DNA of 64,000 bases from Pseudoalteromonas sp. GCY. GTDB taxonomy: Bacteria; Pseudomonadota; Gammaproteobacteria; Enterobacterales; Alteromonadaceae. The stretch spans positions 978,001-1,042,000 of the forward strand of contig NZ_CP068022.1 in NCBI RefSeq assembly GCF_016695175.1. Direction: 5' to 3'. Both the position numbers and the translations under genes were made by a program. The notes below the pieces were generated by a model. It saw nothing but the letters and a program-made list of their open reading frames with translations, searched no databases and was not told the origin of the DNA. Position 1 is the first letter of the stretch, and every line of letters starts with the position of its first letter. Of the stretch, positions 27,208-36,154 are shown piece after piece.

Positions 27208-28683
27208 TTAAACCGAAGCCGCAGGCTCTGCCGCTTCGTATTGATTCTGGGAGTAAAGCGCTGAAATTTGCTGCGCGAAATTAGCTAAAATCACGTCGCG
27301 TTTAGGTCTACCGTTCGCGGTAAGCATGCCGTTACCTACCGAAAAGGCTTCATCTACGCGCACATAACGTTTTATTTTTGCGTAATCAGGGAGTTGCTGG
27401 TTGGCAAGCTCAATGGCGTTGTCAATCACAGCTGCTGTTAGTTGTGTCGGGGTGTAAATAAGCGCCGTTAAAAATGGCTTGCCATCACCCACCACAACGC
27501 ATTGCAGTAAAGGTACATAGGCAAGCAAAACGGACTCCGGCCACTCAGGAGAAATATTGCGTCCAAAGCTGTTGATCAGAAGATTTTTTAGCCGGCCTTC
27601 GATGACAAAATGCTGCTCACGCTTGGACACTCTGTCGCCGGTTTTTAACCACGCATCTTGGGCTATCGCTTCGCCGCCTAAGTAACCTAAAAAGTTATTA
27701 CCTTTGATCTCTAACTCATCTGCCACAATACGTGCCTGAATATGGGGCAGTAACTTACCAACGCTGCCATCTTGCTCACCCGTATTCAGTGCAACAACAG
27801 ACCCCGACTCGGAAAGCCCATACCCTTGAAACACAGGTAAGCCCAGCTGTTTAGCTTGCTGTAGCAGTTCAGTGTCAACTTTCGCGCCACCGACCGCAAT
27901 AAAACGTAAACTTGCAGGGGGTTGCCATCCTTGCTGCGTGGCACTTAGCAGGCAACGCAGTAGCTCAGGCACTAAAATTAAGCTATTTGGTTGTACTTCA
28001 CTTATCTTTTGCAGTAACTTTTGTGGATATAGCAACTGGCTGCCCGAAAAGCCTAGAGACGCAAGTTCGGTTACCTCAACCATGCCACCACTCAGTAGCG
28101 GCGCATACACACCCGCGATGTTTTCTAGCAACACAGGTAGCGGTAATAAACACAAGTGCTTAGGGCGATTAAGTGCGATGGTTTCGCATAAACTGCTCGC
28201 CACGACAAGCTGGTTTTCAACCGACAGACATACACCTTTTGGTGCGCCTGTTGAACCTGACGTATAGGTGATCTTTTGCGTTTTAGGAAAATAGGTTCCT
28301 GTGCTTTCGCACCTAGTTTGATACACATAGATTGCTTGACCATAGACATCTAACACCGAAAATTCAGCGCTATTTTCAAGCTTGGTATCGCTGATAAACC
28401 AGTTTGCTTTTGATTGCTCAAGGGTGTGTTCAACTTGCGCTGTGGTAAAGAAATGAGGTACAGGAATAGACACTTTATTCGCTTGTAATAGTGCAAAATC
28501 TACCAATAGCCAAGCGATAGAGTTGTCTAGAGAAACCGCAACACTCTCGCCATTCATCACAATAAAGCGCTCTGCCAATGCTTGCGTGTAAGATTTTACC
28601 TCAGCAAAAGTGAGACGAGTTTGCCCTTGTTGTAAAATCACATCACTGTCTTGATGTGGCAGTTTTTTTAAGAAATCACACAT
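27208..28683 (-). CDS. AMP-binding acyl/aryl ligase
   Basis: A 491-residue adenylate-forming enzyme with the P-loop YTSGSTGAPKGV, the GYGLSESGS motif, TGDR and a C-terminal NGRPKRD lysine region. It should activate a carboxylic acid as its adenylate or CoA thioester. It is shorter than FadD-type ligases and closer to biosynthetic-cluster members. It overlaps the preceding gene by eight bases and is followed after 13 bases by the diiron-protein gene. Confidence 0.88.
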   Translation of the reverse strand: MCDFLKKLPHQDSDVILQQGQTRLTFAEVKSYTQALAERFIVMNGESVAVSLDNSIAWLLVDFALLQANKVSIPVPHFFTTAQVEHTLEQSKANWFISDTKLENSAEFSVLDVYGQAIYVYQTRCESTGTYFPKTQKITYTSGSTGAPKGVCLSVENQLVVASSLCETIALNRPKHLCLLPLPVLLENIAGVYAPLLSGGMVEVTELASLGFSGSQLLYPQKLLQKISEVQPNSLILVPELLRCLLSATQQGWQPPASLRFIAVGGAKVDTELLQQAKQLGLPVFQGYGLSESGSVVALNTGEQDGSVGKLLPHIQARIVADELEIKGNNFLGYLGGEAIAQDAWLKTGDRVSKREQHFVIEGRLKNLLINSFGRNISPEWPESVLLAYVPLLQCVVVGDGKPFLTALIYTPTQLTAAVIDNAIELANQQLPDYAKIKRYVRVDEAFSVGNGMLTANGRPKRDVILANFAQQISALYSQNQYEAAEPAASV

Positions 28684-29323
28684 ATAAAAATGCCTCTTTT
28701 AAGCTCGCAATTTCCACCTCGAGTCCTTGTAGTAAGTGTTGATACATTTCAGTGTTTGTGATCACTTGCAGGGCTTGATGTAAATCCACCGAACAAACCA
28801 TGGGAGCACATTGGTAATAGCTGCCATAATCTTTGGCTGAGGCGATAGTGCCATGTGCCAAAGAAATCTTGTTAACCTCGACTTGGCATAACTTCATCAA
28901 TGCGCGTACTTGTTTGGTCGCCGTAAACACCAAGTAGCGGATGTCACTCTCAAGCAGTGCTTGAGTCAGTACAATAAAGTGGCTTAACGTTGCCATTCGG
29001 CCTGTTGAGAACAAATTGCCAAGTTCTGCGATATGACTACGCTCTGAAACCGTTGAGAAGCACTGCTCTACCGGACGATTAAGATACTGCTCCACAAATA
29101 AAGTGTCTTTGGCTGCAAATCTAAGGCCTAAAAAACAATCGCTTTGGCGGTAGTTTAAATGACTTAAAAGGGGATAATACTCATGAATATCAGCGCCAAA
29201 AGCATGGGCAAAACCACTGTGGATAGCGTGCTCCAATTCACCGCGCGCGCCGCAAGTTTTGTTTGCCCATCTAAGACGACTTTGGGAGTTTACTGCTTGT
29301 AGTGCTTCGCCCATCGTTTTCAC
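28676..29323 (-). CDS. Thermostable-hemolysin (T_hemolysin) family protein
   Basis: A 215-residue protein recognised by its overall pattern: YPLLSHLNYRQSDCFLGLR, VEQYLNRPVEQCF and ELGNLFSTGRMATLSHF. The family is named for Vibrio delta-VPH. Its layout resembles N-acyltransferase or autoinducer-synthase-like folds, so a biosynthetic acyl transfer is at least as likely as haemolysis (inference). It is the first gene of the operon, and the promoter should lie in the gap upstream of 29323. Confidence 0.75.
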   Translation of the reverse strand: MKTMGEALQAVNSQSRLRWANKTCGARGELEHAIHSGFAHAFGADIHEYYPLLSHLNYRQSDCFLGLRFAAKDTLFVEQYLNRPVEQCFSTVSERSHIAELGNLFSTGRMATLSHFIVLTQALLESDIRYLVFTATKQVRALMKLCQVEVNKISLAHGTIASAKDYGSYYQCAPMVCSVDLHQALQVITNTEMYQHLLQGLEVEIASLKEAFLYV

Positions 29324-29397
29324 ACCTTTCCCGTTCTGATGTAAAAACTTTAAAAGGCGAAAATTAAGAAAACCTTAAGTTTGAAAAAAGTAGGAAA

Positions 29398-29448
29398 AAA
29401 ATTTTGCGGTCTGTACAAATCAACTCATGAGCTTGACTGCAAAATTTT
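29398..29448. repeat. Inverted repeat, 14-bp arms
   Basis: AAAATTTTGCGGTC (29398-29411) pairs with GACTGCAAAATTTT (29435-29448) apart from one G-T position. It overlaps the end of the transporter remnant, so it may be the old terminator of that lost gene, read on the minus strand. Confidence 0.5.
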
Positions 29449-29493
29449 AATACCCTTGCTTTCGGCTATTTACGAATATTACAACGAGCGAAA
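29447..29493 (-). pseudogene. Orphan 3' tail of an MFS transporter gene
   Basis: The 47 bases match the last 47 bases of the MFS gene at 42187-42233 with 39 identities. They still read in frame as SLVVIFVNSRKQGY before a stop, against SLVAVFVISRKQAF in the intact gene. The upstream part of the gene is gone. Confidence 0.65.
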
Positions 29494-29722
29494 GGTGAGC
29501 TTTGGTCAGCTGTTTGTTGCTATGCTGTTCAATGGTCTTGGCTTTACTAGCCGTACGTAGCACATGTAAAGCGAATATTTTGAAAGCAGGCTGTTACCTG
29601 ATAGGCGATACTGCGTTGTATGTGCAAGAAACCATCGCCCATTTAAATGAATTAGCCCAGCTCTTTATCATCTGGGTTCCACAAACACTCCAGGAAGCTA
29701 AAACACTAATCGCTCAGGTGCC

Positions 29723-29944
29723 CTAACTCTCCCATGTCTTTCTAGAGTTTTTGTGCGTTAGATCGACTTTCACTGTCTCAAATAACGTGTATTGATTGGC
29801 TTTGAGTGTCAATAGATAGTCGCATTCTTTATCTACTATGGTGCGCGCAATTGCTGTTTAGCAACCCATGATTTCAATAGAAATCAGTGCACCGCTGATA
29901 TCAGGTTTATCCGACAGTGCGTGTATAGCAGTAATTTCGTTCGA
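29723..29944 (-). pseudogene. ISAs1 (H-repeat) family transposase remnant
   Basis: Minus-strand translation from 29944 reads SNEITAIHALSDKPDISG, then ALISIEIMGC, a stop, and TAIARTIVDKECDYLLTLKA, NQYTLFETVKVDL. This matches the ISAs1/H-repeat transposase core (NEI.AIP, IDAMGCQ..IA..I, DY.L.LK.NQ). A CAA codon has become TAA, and the catalytic Asp of IDAMG is Glu here. Both ends are missing, so this is decayed debris. Confidence 0.75.
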
Positions 29945-30068
29945 CTTTGCAATTTTTTAATCAAATTGCAATGCTTTGGTTGTGTGACTCAAAAAAGTTG
30001 CAACTTGAGCGTAGTAAAATCATTGAGATCTTAAATTAATTCAAAGCATTTAATTGTTTCCAGGTGAA

Positions 30069-31628
30069 CTATTTACGTAGCGCTCTGCGCAATGTTTTAC
30101 CCACGGTAGATTTTGGTAATTTTTCCATAATCGTTACCTTTTTTGGTACTTTATAGTTTGTTAATTTCTCGCGACAAAAAAGTATAATGTCTTTCTCTTC
30201 AACAGTTGACTTTAATGTAACATAAGCGTGTACTGATTCACCCGTTTTCTCATCAGCTTTACCAACTACAGCTGCTTCTAATACTGCTGGGTGAGACACC
30301 AATATTTCTTCTATTTCGTTGGGGTAAACGTTGAAACCAGAAACGATTATCATGTCCTTTAATCGGTCAACAATTTTAATATGACCATTCGATAATCTCA
30401 GACCAATATCACCTGTTTTAAAAAAGCCTTCAGCCGTCATTACCTCAGCGGTTTGCTCCGGCATATTCCAATACCCTTTCATCACCTGTTCACCTCGCAC
30501 AACTATTTGGCCACATTTGCCGTCGGGTACTGGAACATCATTTTCATCCCAGAACTCAACATCAGTACCTATAACAGGAAAACCAACCGTGCCAATTTCT
30601 TCGCTACCAGGCGTACTTAATGTCACCACGGGCGAAGTCTCAGATAAGCCAAATCCTTCAGCAATATTACAGCCCGTAACGTCTCGCCAAATTGAAGCGG
30701 CAGTGCTCGTTAATGCTGTACCGCCAGAAAGAGTTAACCTTAGCTTACTAAAATCCAACTGACGAAATTTTGATTGATTGCATAAACCAACAAATAAAGT
30801 ATTGATACCAGAGAATCCAGTAATAGAAAATGGTTCTATCGCGTCAATAAATGCATCATAATCACGCGGATTTGGTATAAGTACGTTCAAGTTACCTTTA
30901 GAGAAAATCAGCAACATATTTACCATAAGCGCGTATATATGATACAAAGGAAGTGGACAAACAAAAACCTCTTGCCCTTCTTTTAAATACTCACCAAGGC
31001 GTTCGGATGCTTGAAAAGTATTTGCAATTAAGTTGCGATGCGTTAGCTGTGCTCCTTTTGATACCCCTGTGGTACCTCCGGTATATTGTAATATAGCTAC
31101 ATCATCAAGCATTGCATTAGGGCTAAGTAACGGTAAAGCTTCGCCCTTTTTAATCGCGTAGTTAAAGCTAACCACCTTATCATTAGATATTTCACTTCCA
31201 CCACTTATCAAATCAAAGACGTCAGTAACAATTACGTATTCGATAAGTGTTTCAGCGTATATTTCTGCTAACGTCGGATATAAATCCGTCAATATAACAA
31301 TCGCTTTAGCACCTGAATCATTAAATTGATGCTTCATTTCTCTAGGTGTATAAAAGGGATTAGTATTAACAACAATAAGTCCAGCTTTAAATGCAGCATA
31401 GGTCGCAATAGGATACTGAATTAAATTAGGTAACTGAATAGCAATACGATCTCCGGCCTGTAAACCTAGTGATTGATAGTATGCGGCTAGAGCAGTTGAC
31501 TTTTTATCAATGTATTCAAACGTTACGGTTTGACCCAAACAACTGAATGACGGCAGTTTAGCGAAACGTTCCATTGCATCACAGATAAACTGATTGAGAT
31601 TTTTATATTTACTAATACTGGAAAGCAT
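30069..31628 (-). CDS. Long-chain fatty-acid-type acyl-CoA ligase
   Basis: A 519-residue adenylate-forming ligase of the FadD/4-coumarate-CoA type. Motifs seen are YTGGTTGVSKGAQLTHRN (P-loop), EGFGLSETSPV, KTGDIG, DMIIVSGFNVYPNEIEE and the terminal PKSTVGKTLRR with the catalytic lysine. It should form a CoA thioester. It is the last gene of the minus-strand catabolic island, 89 bases after the cupin gene, and the substrate is presumably what the island degrades. Confidence 0.9.
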   Translation of the reverse strand: MLSSISKYKNLNQFICDAMERFAKLPSFSCLGQTVTFEYIDKKSTALAAYYQSLGLQAGDRIAIQLPNLIQYPIATYAAFKAGLIVVNTNPFYTPREMKHQFNDSGAKAIVILTDLYPTLAEIYAETLIEYVIVTDVFDLISGGSEISNDKVVSFNYAIKKGEALPLLSPNAMLDDVAILQYTGGTTGVSKGAQLTHRNLIANTFQASERLGEYLKEGQEVFVCPLPLYHIYALMVNMLLIFSKGNLNVLIPNPRDYDAFIDAIEPFSITGFSGINTLFVGLCNQSKFRQLDFSKLRLTLSGGTALTSTAASIWRDVTGCNIAEGFGLSETSPVVTLSTPGSEEIGTVGFPVIGTDVEFWDENDVPVPDGKCGQIVVRGEQVMKGYWNMPEQTAEVMTAEGFFKTGDIGLRLSNGHIKIVDRLKDMIIVSGFNVYPNEIEEILVSHPAVLEAAVVGKADEKTGESVHAYVTLKSTVEEKDIILFCREKLTNYKVPKKVTIMEKLPKSTVGKTLRRALRK

Positions 31629-31717
31629 TTAATTACCTCTACATTTTCTCTTGATACAGCCTCCTTAATAACTTTTTATAAAAAGAAATTAAGGAAGCAG
31701 AAAAAAGATGACTACTT

Positions 31718-32221
31718 TTATTCATTATAATTAGCAAGACCGCTAGGTTTAATATATTTTACTTTCTCATCATTGCGCTTTGCGGCTTCAATTATCACCC
31801 TTTCTATCCAGCCTGCATCCATGATATTTATAAAGTTTCCATCTTCGTCAAAATTAATATTTGCACCTTGTATGAACATAACCGTATCAGTCACATCCTC
31901 ATTAGATTCTGGTGTATGAAACTGGTGTATTGAACCACCAGGTTCATATAAATAACTGCCCGCAGTTTGAGGCTGATCAGGATATTCGAGATAATGCCAG
32001 CTGCCACTCATAGTGTACAAATGCACAACACCCGTGTGAAAGTGTTTGGGTAATGTGACACCCGGTTCAAATAAGACCCTTAATACCCAGACCCCATTCT
32101 CAGTATCCAGAAATAATGGTGACACATGCACACCTGGCAATGCATCTCTTACAAATCCTTCATCAATAGTATTTACTGTTAATAATGATACTTGATGATT
32201 AATTACAGTAGGTAGTTGCAT
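31718..32221 (-). CDS. Cupin dioxygenase-like protein (2,4'-dihydroxyacetophenone dioxygenase family)
   Basis: A 167-residue single cupin. Metal ligands are visible in LPKHFHTGVVHLYTMSGSW and in the second motif SIHQFHTP. The pattern matches the 2,4'-dihydroxyacetophenone dioxygenase/ChrR-like group, whose characterised member cleaves a C-C bond beside a carbonyl in an aromatic ketone. The true substrate is not known. Confidence 0.75.
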   Translation of the reverse strand: MQLPTVINHQVSLLTVNTIDEGFVRDALPGVHVSPLFLDTENGVWVLRVLFEPGVTLPKHFHTGVVHLYTMSGSWHYLEYPDQPQTAGSYLYEPGGSIHQFHTPESNEDVTDTVMFIQGANINFDEDGNFINIMDAGWIERVIIEAAKRNDEKVKYIKPSGLANYNE

Positions 32222-32234
32222 AACTCTCTCCTAA

Positions 32235-33224
32235 TTAATTACAACTCTTTTTTGAGTAATACTGCTTTATTTCTTCCATAGCTTTATCAAGCGTTATGGT
32301 AGGCTTATAGCCTAATTTTTGCTTGGCCTTCTTATTAACAAAAATGCTTTCGACACCCAATAAGCGATAAGCCAAGTGGGTCACCAAAGGGGCATTCTTT
32401 TGATTAACTAGATGTCCGACCCCTTCCAATATCGGTGCTAATATTTTCGCTAGCCAATTCGGAATTCCCTTTGCTTTTGGCAGTTCCAGTGCTTCTGATA
32501 ACGCGGCTAAATAGCTTTGCCAAGTAACGCCTGGCTCATCAGCAATGATAAAAATCTCTCCACTGGCTATGTCTGCCTTTTCCGCTGCAAGAATAAGCGC
32601 TTGAACAACGTGTTGGACATGAACTAAACCTGCATCCCATTTTCCATCTCCCATTAACACGGGCTTTTGCTTGTTCATTAAATCAATAAAACGTGTTACC
32701 CATACGCTGCCTATCCCATAGACATTGGCAGGGCGAATAATGACGGCATTTAGCCCGCTTTGCTTGACTGCATCTAGCGTTACTTGCTCTTGGAGCTGTT
32801 TAACATATTCATAATTTGATGCCGGTTTACCGCATGGAGTACTTTCGTCTAAAAAGCCACTTCCCATAGCACTACCAAATGCCGCAACACTGGTAGTAAC
32901 GACAAAACGAGCACTGTTTTTAACTGCCAGTTTGATCGCCTGCTCTGTGCCATTGACGGTAATGTCAACATGCTCTTGCTTCCCTCCCCAATCACTAACA
33001 ATCGCGGCTAAGTGAAAAATAGTATCAAACGAGCCTATTTCATCACCAAGCTCAACCAATTCCCTTACGTCACCAGTAATAATCCGTACTTTACTGTTCC
33101 ATTCTGTCGGTACAGACTCACCCGGCAACATTAATGCCGTGATCACCAAGTCCCTTTTTAATAGTTCAGCAACCAAATGACGACCGATAAAGCCACCTGC
33201 ACCTGTAATAAATATCTTTCGCAT
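32235..33224 (-). CDS. NAD-dependent epimerase/dehydratase (3-beta-HSD-like)
   Basis: A 329-residue extended SDR with the N-terminal GAGGFIGRHL dinucleotide motif, NYEYVKQLQE (catalytic YxxxK) and PANVYG. This shape is shared by sugar epimerases, dihydroflavonol reductases and 3-beta-hydroxysteroid dehydrogenases. In this catabolic setting an alcohol dehydrogenase role is more likely than sugar epimerisation (inference). It lies 13 bases after the cupin start and nine bases before the zinc dehydrogenase. Confidence 0.85.
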   Translation of the reverse strand: MRKIFITGAGGFIGRHLVAELLKRDLVITALMLPGESVPTEWNSKVRIITGDVRELVELGDEIGSFDTIFHLAAIVSDWGGKQEHVDITVNGTEQAIKLAVKNSARFVVTTSVAAFGSAMGSGFLDESTPCGKPASNYEYVKQLQEQVTLDAVKQSGLNAVIIRPANVYGIGSVWVTRFIDLMNKQKPVLMGDGKWDAGLVHVQHVVQALILAAEKADIASGEIFIIADEPGVTWQSYLAALSEALELPKAKGIPNWLAKILAPILEGVGHLVNQKNAPLVTHLAYRLLGVESIFVNKKAKQKLGYKPTITLDKAMEEIKQYYSKKSCN

Positions 33225-33233
33225 CTTGTTTCC

Positions 33234-34298
33234 CTATTTTCCAACTTGCATTAATGTTCCATTGCGCCATGGTTCAATGATTATTTTAATGTGATCATTT
33301 GGCTTCAATAATGTGTCAATCGCTTCAGTAACACCGTCAATACCGACTTTACCGGTGCACATTTTTTGCCAATCAACTTTACCATCTGCAATGTGCTGTA
33401 AAGATTCAGAAAATTCTTCGGGGTTATAGTAATAAGAACATTTAATATCCATTTCTTTTACCGTTGCATAGCCGAAGTTGACTTGCGTGTCCGCGGTGTG
33501 AATGCCCGTAATTACAAGAGTTGCTCTCATTGGCGCACGCACAATAAAGCTATTTATTAACTGATGAACACCAATACACTCAAAGATCACAACACGATTT
33601 TCGCCGGCAAGTTTTGCGGCAAAAGTAACCTCGTCTGTTTGAATCGGATCCACGGTGTGAGTGGCTCCAAACTGCTGCGCCACTTTCCTTTTATTCTCTT
33701 TGGGATCTGATGCAATAATATGCTTTACCCCGCGAATTCTTAATGCGGCGATAGCAGCCAAACCAATAGAGCCACAACCAGCAACCAACGCAACGTCCTC
33801 GGTTTTAATCTCTGAACGATTCACTGCGTGCAGCCCTACCGCCAAAGGTTCAGTAAGCGCAGCCGCTTCCGAAGAGACTGTTTCCGGTATCGGAAGCAAC
33901 AATGCTTCATCAACGATAAAATACTCAGAATAAGCGCCATATACACCCGGGGTAACACCGACTCCAACCCCTCCTTGGGTCATTAGTAAAGGCACACATG
34001 TGACTCGAGTACCTATTGCAATATTGCCTTTAGTATTCGCACCGAAAGATACCACTTCAGCCGCAAATTCATGACCTAACATAATATCTGTACTTGCACC
34101 TGCAACATCGGACATGACTCCCAGCTTTTTGTATATGTCGAATACTTCATCTCCATGACGTGTGATATGTAAGTCTGAACCACAAATACCACACGCCAGA
34201 CTCTTCACCAGCACCTGTCCCGATTTTGGTATTGGTATATCTATTTCATTGAGAATGATTGCACCCTCACGCATACAAATGGATTTCATTGAAGTCAT
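33234..34298 (-). CDS. Zinc-binding medium-chain dehydrogenase
   Basis: A 354-residue MDR-family dehydrogenase with CGICGSDLHI and GHEFAAEV (catalytic zinc) and ALVAGCGSIGLAAIAAL (NAD site). The structural-zinc four-cysteine lobe is absent, which is a recognised subgroup. AAGGAG precedes the ATG at 34298. It is three bases after the DUF3604 gene and follows the island's direction. Confidence 0.88.
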   Translation of the reverse strand: MTSMKSICMREGAIILNEIDIPIPKSGQVLVKSLACGICGSDLHITRHGDEVFDIYKKLGVMSDVAGASTDIMLGHEFAAEVVSFGANTKGNIAIGTRVTCVPLLMTQGGVGVGVTPGVYGAYSEYFIVDEALLLPIPETVSSEAAALTEPLAVGLHAVNRSEIKTEDVALVAGCGSIGLAAIAALRIRGVKHIIASDPKENKRKVAQQFGATHTVDPIQTDEVTFAAKLAGENRVVIFECIGVHQLINSFIVRAPMRATLVITGIHTADTQVNFGYATVKEMDIKCSYYYNPEEFSESLQHIADGKVDWQKMCTGKVGIDGVTEAIDTLLKPNDHIKIIIEPWRNGTLMQVGK

Positions 34299-34301
34299 CG
34301 T

Positions 34302-36152
34302 CTACTTCTCCTTATTCAATGGCGTATACCAAATAGGCGAGCTATAAGCGCGTTCTTGTATTGTTGCAGGGTAATGTTCGGGGTGTTTAACGTTTAAAGC
34401 GACTGCGTCATATAAGGTATGCCTAGGTGTTGGAATTTCTAACACCCGTACGTAGTAAAACGCATGTTGCTCTGATTTGAATTCGGGATCTTGCCAAACA
34501 CTCGCTAAACGAGGCTCGCCGCTTCGATTGTCATAAGTGAGGTTGGTGAGATTTACCGTGTTCTCTATTTTAGGTACATTGCCGCTGGCGTTTCTTTTGC
34601 GATCGCCCGACCAAACGACATCAAAGATCTTTTCGTGGCTATGTCCTTGAGGATCAACCCAACCTTTTATCACTTGTACACGATCAAGTGTTGCCCCTTT
34701 TGGGTCTTTAACGGCCTCAATTAAAAACCTTGGTGCCTGTCCCTCTGGCGCTACCGGTAAGTCGCTGCCCATGGGCTCACCTTTGGCATAACCAATTCTC
34801 GCTAAATTGGGGTGACTTGCATCTTGTTCGGTGAATTGATAACCGGCAAACACACGTAACTTAATGCGTGGGCCTGTGGTTGCGTATACTTCCTTACGCT
34901 TAAATGCAGCAATGATACTTTCACGGGTATTTTCTTCAGCCCATACACCTGCGATACCCGCAGCACTCATATCCATACCTGTTGAATGAGGTGGGATAAT
35001 AATCTTAGAAGGATCTAACGTATTGACAGGGGTAGAATCTATCGCCATTTTTCCCCAAAAGTTATCTTCTTCTACTGTAGAAAGCGCAGTGTGTGAATCA
35101 GACGCTCCTATCATACCGACTTTATATGGGTTAGCGCCGAGTTCTTCTTGCAGCTCAATACCACGGCGCAGCGCAGAACGAACATAATTAGCTTTTGTAT
35201 CTTCTTCTTTTACCAGTAGGCCTGATTCCTTCACTCCTACTTGCATCGCTTGTTCATACTTTTCATACCCTGAAAACTCATCATTTGGTGACAAACTTGG
35301 ATGCGTTTCCGAGTCTCCTTTAATTTGCGTAACTTCTACGATCGGCTCCCAGCGCATACGGGTTTTGGCATAGCTTTTGTCAATTGGCCTACCGTTACTG
35401 TCTGTTATCGGAAACATTAACCCCTTACTGATATTTGAGTTATGTGGAATAGCCACAAAATCAACACCTGTTCGTGCCGATGTTTGCTCTAACCATTGCC
35501 AAAGATCTTCTGGTTTGTCGCTGTCAAATAAGGTGTAAGGTAAAAATGTTTTTGCCGAACTTTTATCCGCATCAGAAATTACGACTCGGTGCAAATTGGC
35601 ACCATCTGTTATTGAGCTCCACTCCCAACCAACAAAGGTGGTGAAGTTACCCGGTTGATAATGACGCTCAGCCGCGTCAACAATTTCACTCCATACGCTC
35701 GCTCGTACATCCTCTTGCTGCAATTCTGGCGAGGGTTTGCGCTTATTGGCATGCTCACCCAAAGCTTCAAAATATACTTGTCGCCCTTTGCCACTATTCG
35801 CTAACTGGTTCCAACGTCGACCTATTTCCGTTTGCATCAATAACGGATCGCCCGCAAACACTTTTTGAATGATCCCCAAATATTCACCGTGATCAGACAC
35901 AACTAGAAAGTCGAGAGGGGTATTTGTCCGCACTTTAACCCCAGAGTAAGGGTGCACCACAGGTAAACCTTTAGCGAAGCGATAAGCTGTGTCCGGCGTG
36001 GCATCTTTATTACCCATTAAATAGGCATCAATAGAATATGAGGTATGTAAATGTGTATCACCCCATAATAACTGGCGTTCGCCTCCTTTCACCTCCCCTG
36101 CGAGAATAAATAGAGAAAGCACTATCAGTTTTAAAGAAATTATCTTGTGCAT
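34302..36152 (-). CDS. DUF3604 (PHP-like metallohydrolase) protein, exported
   Basis: A 616-residue protein with a signal peptide (about 1-23). Metal-site motifs of the PHP/amidohydrolase-like DUF3604 family are clear: LLWGDTHLHTSYSIDAY, DFLVVSDHGEYLG, VAIPHNSNIS and MIGASDSHTAL. The start at 36152 is chosen because AGAGG precedes it and the signal peptide starts there. Family activity is not established. It follows the HupE/UreJ gene by two bases. Confidence 0.88.
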   Translation of the reverse strand: MHKIISLKLIVLSLFILAGEVKGGERQLLWGDTHLHTSYSIDAYLMGNKDATPDTAYRFAKGLPVVHPYSGVKVRTNTPLDFLVVSDHGEYLGIIQKVFAGDPLLMQTEIGRRWNQLANSGKGRQVYFEALGEHANKRKPSPELQQEDVRASVWSEIVDAAERHYQPGNFTTFVGWEWSSITDGANLHRVVISDADKSSAKTFLPYTLFDSDKPEDLWQWLEQTSARTGVDFVAIPHNSNISKGLMFPITDSNGRPIDKSYAKTRMRWEPIVEVTQIKGDSETHPSLSPNDEFSGYEKYEQAMQVGVKESGLLVKEEDTKANYVRSALRRGIELQEELGANPYKVGMIGASDSHTALSTVEEDNFWGKMAIDSTPVNTLDPSKIIIPPHSTGMDMSAAGIAGVWAEENTRESIIAAFKRKEVYATTGPRIKLRVFAGYQFTEQDASHPNLARIGYAKGEPMGSDLPVAPEGQAPRFLIEAVKDPKGATLDRVQVIKGWVDPQGHSHEKIFDVVWSGDRKRNASGNVPKIENTVNLTNLTYDNRSGEPRLASVWQDPEFKSEQHAFYYVRVLEIPTPRHTLYDAVALNVKHPEHYPATIQERAYSSPIWYTPLNKEK

Positions 36153-36154
36153 TT

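Noticed and set aside
29502..29726. 74-residue plus-strand frame with TTG start
   Set aside because: It overlaps the transposase remnant on the other strand, has no ribosome binding site and a biased hydrophobic start, and matches nothing recognised.
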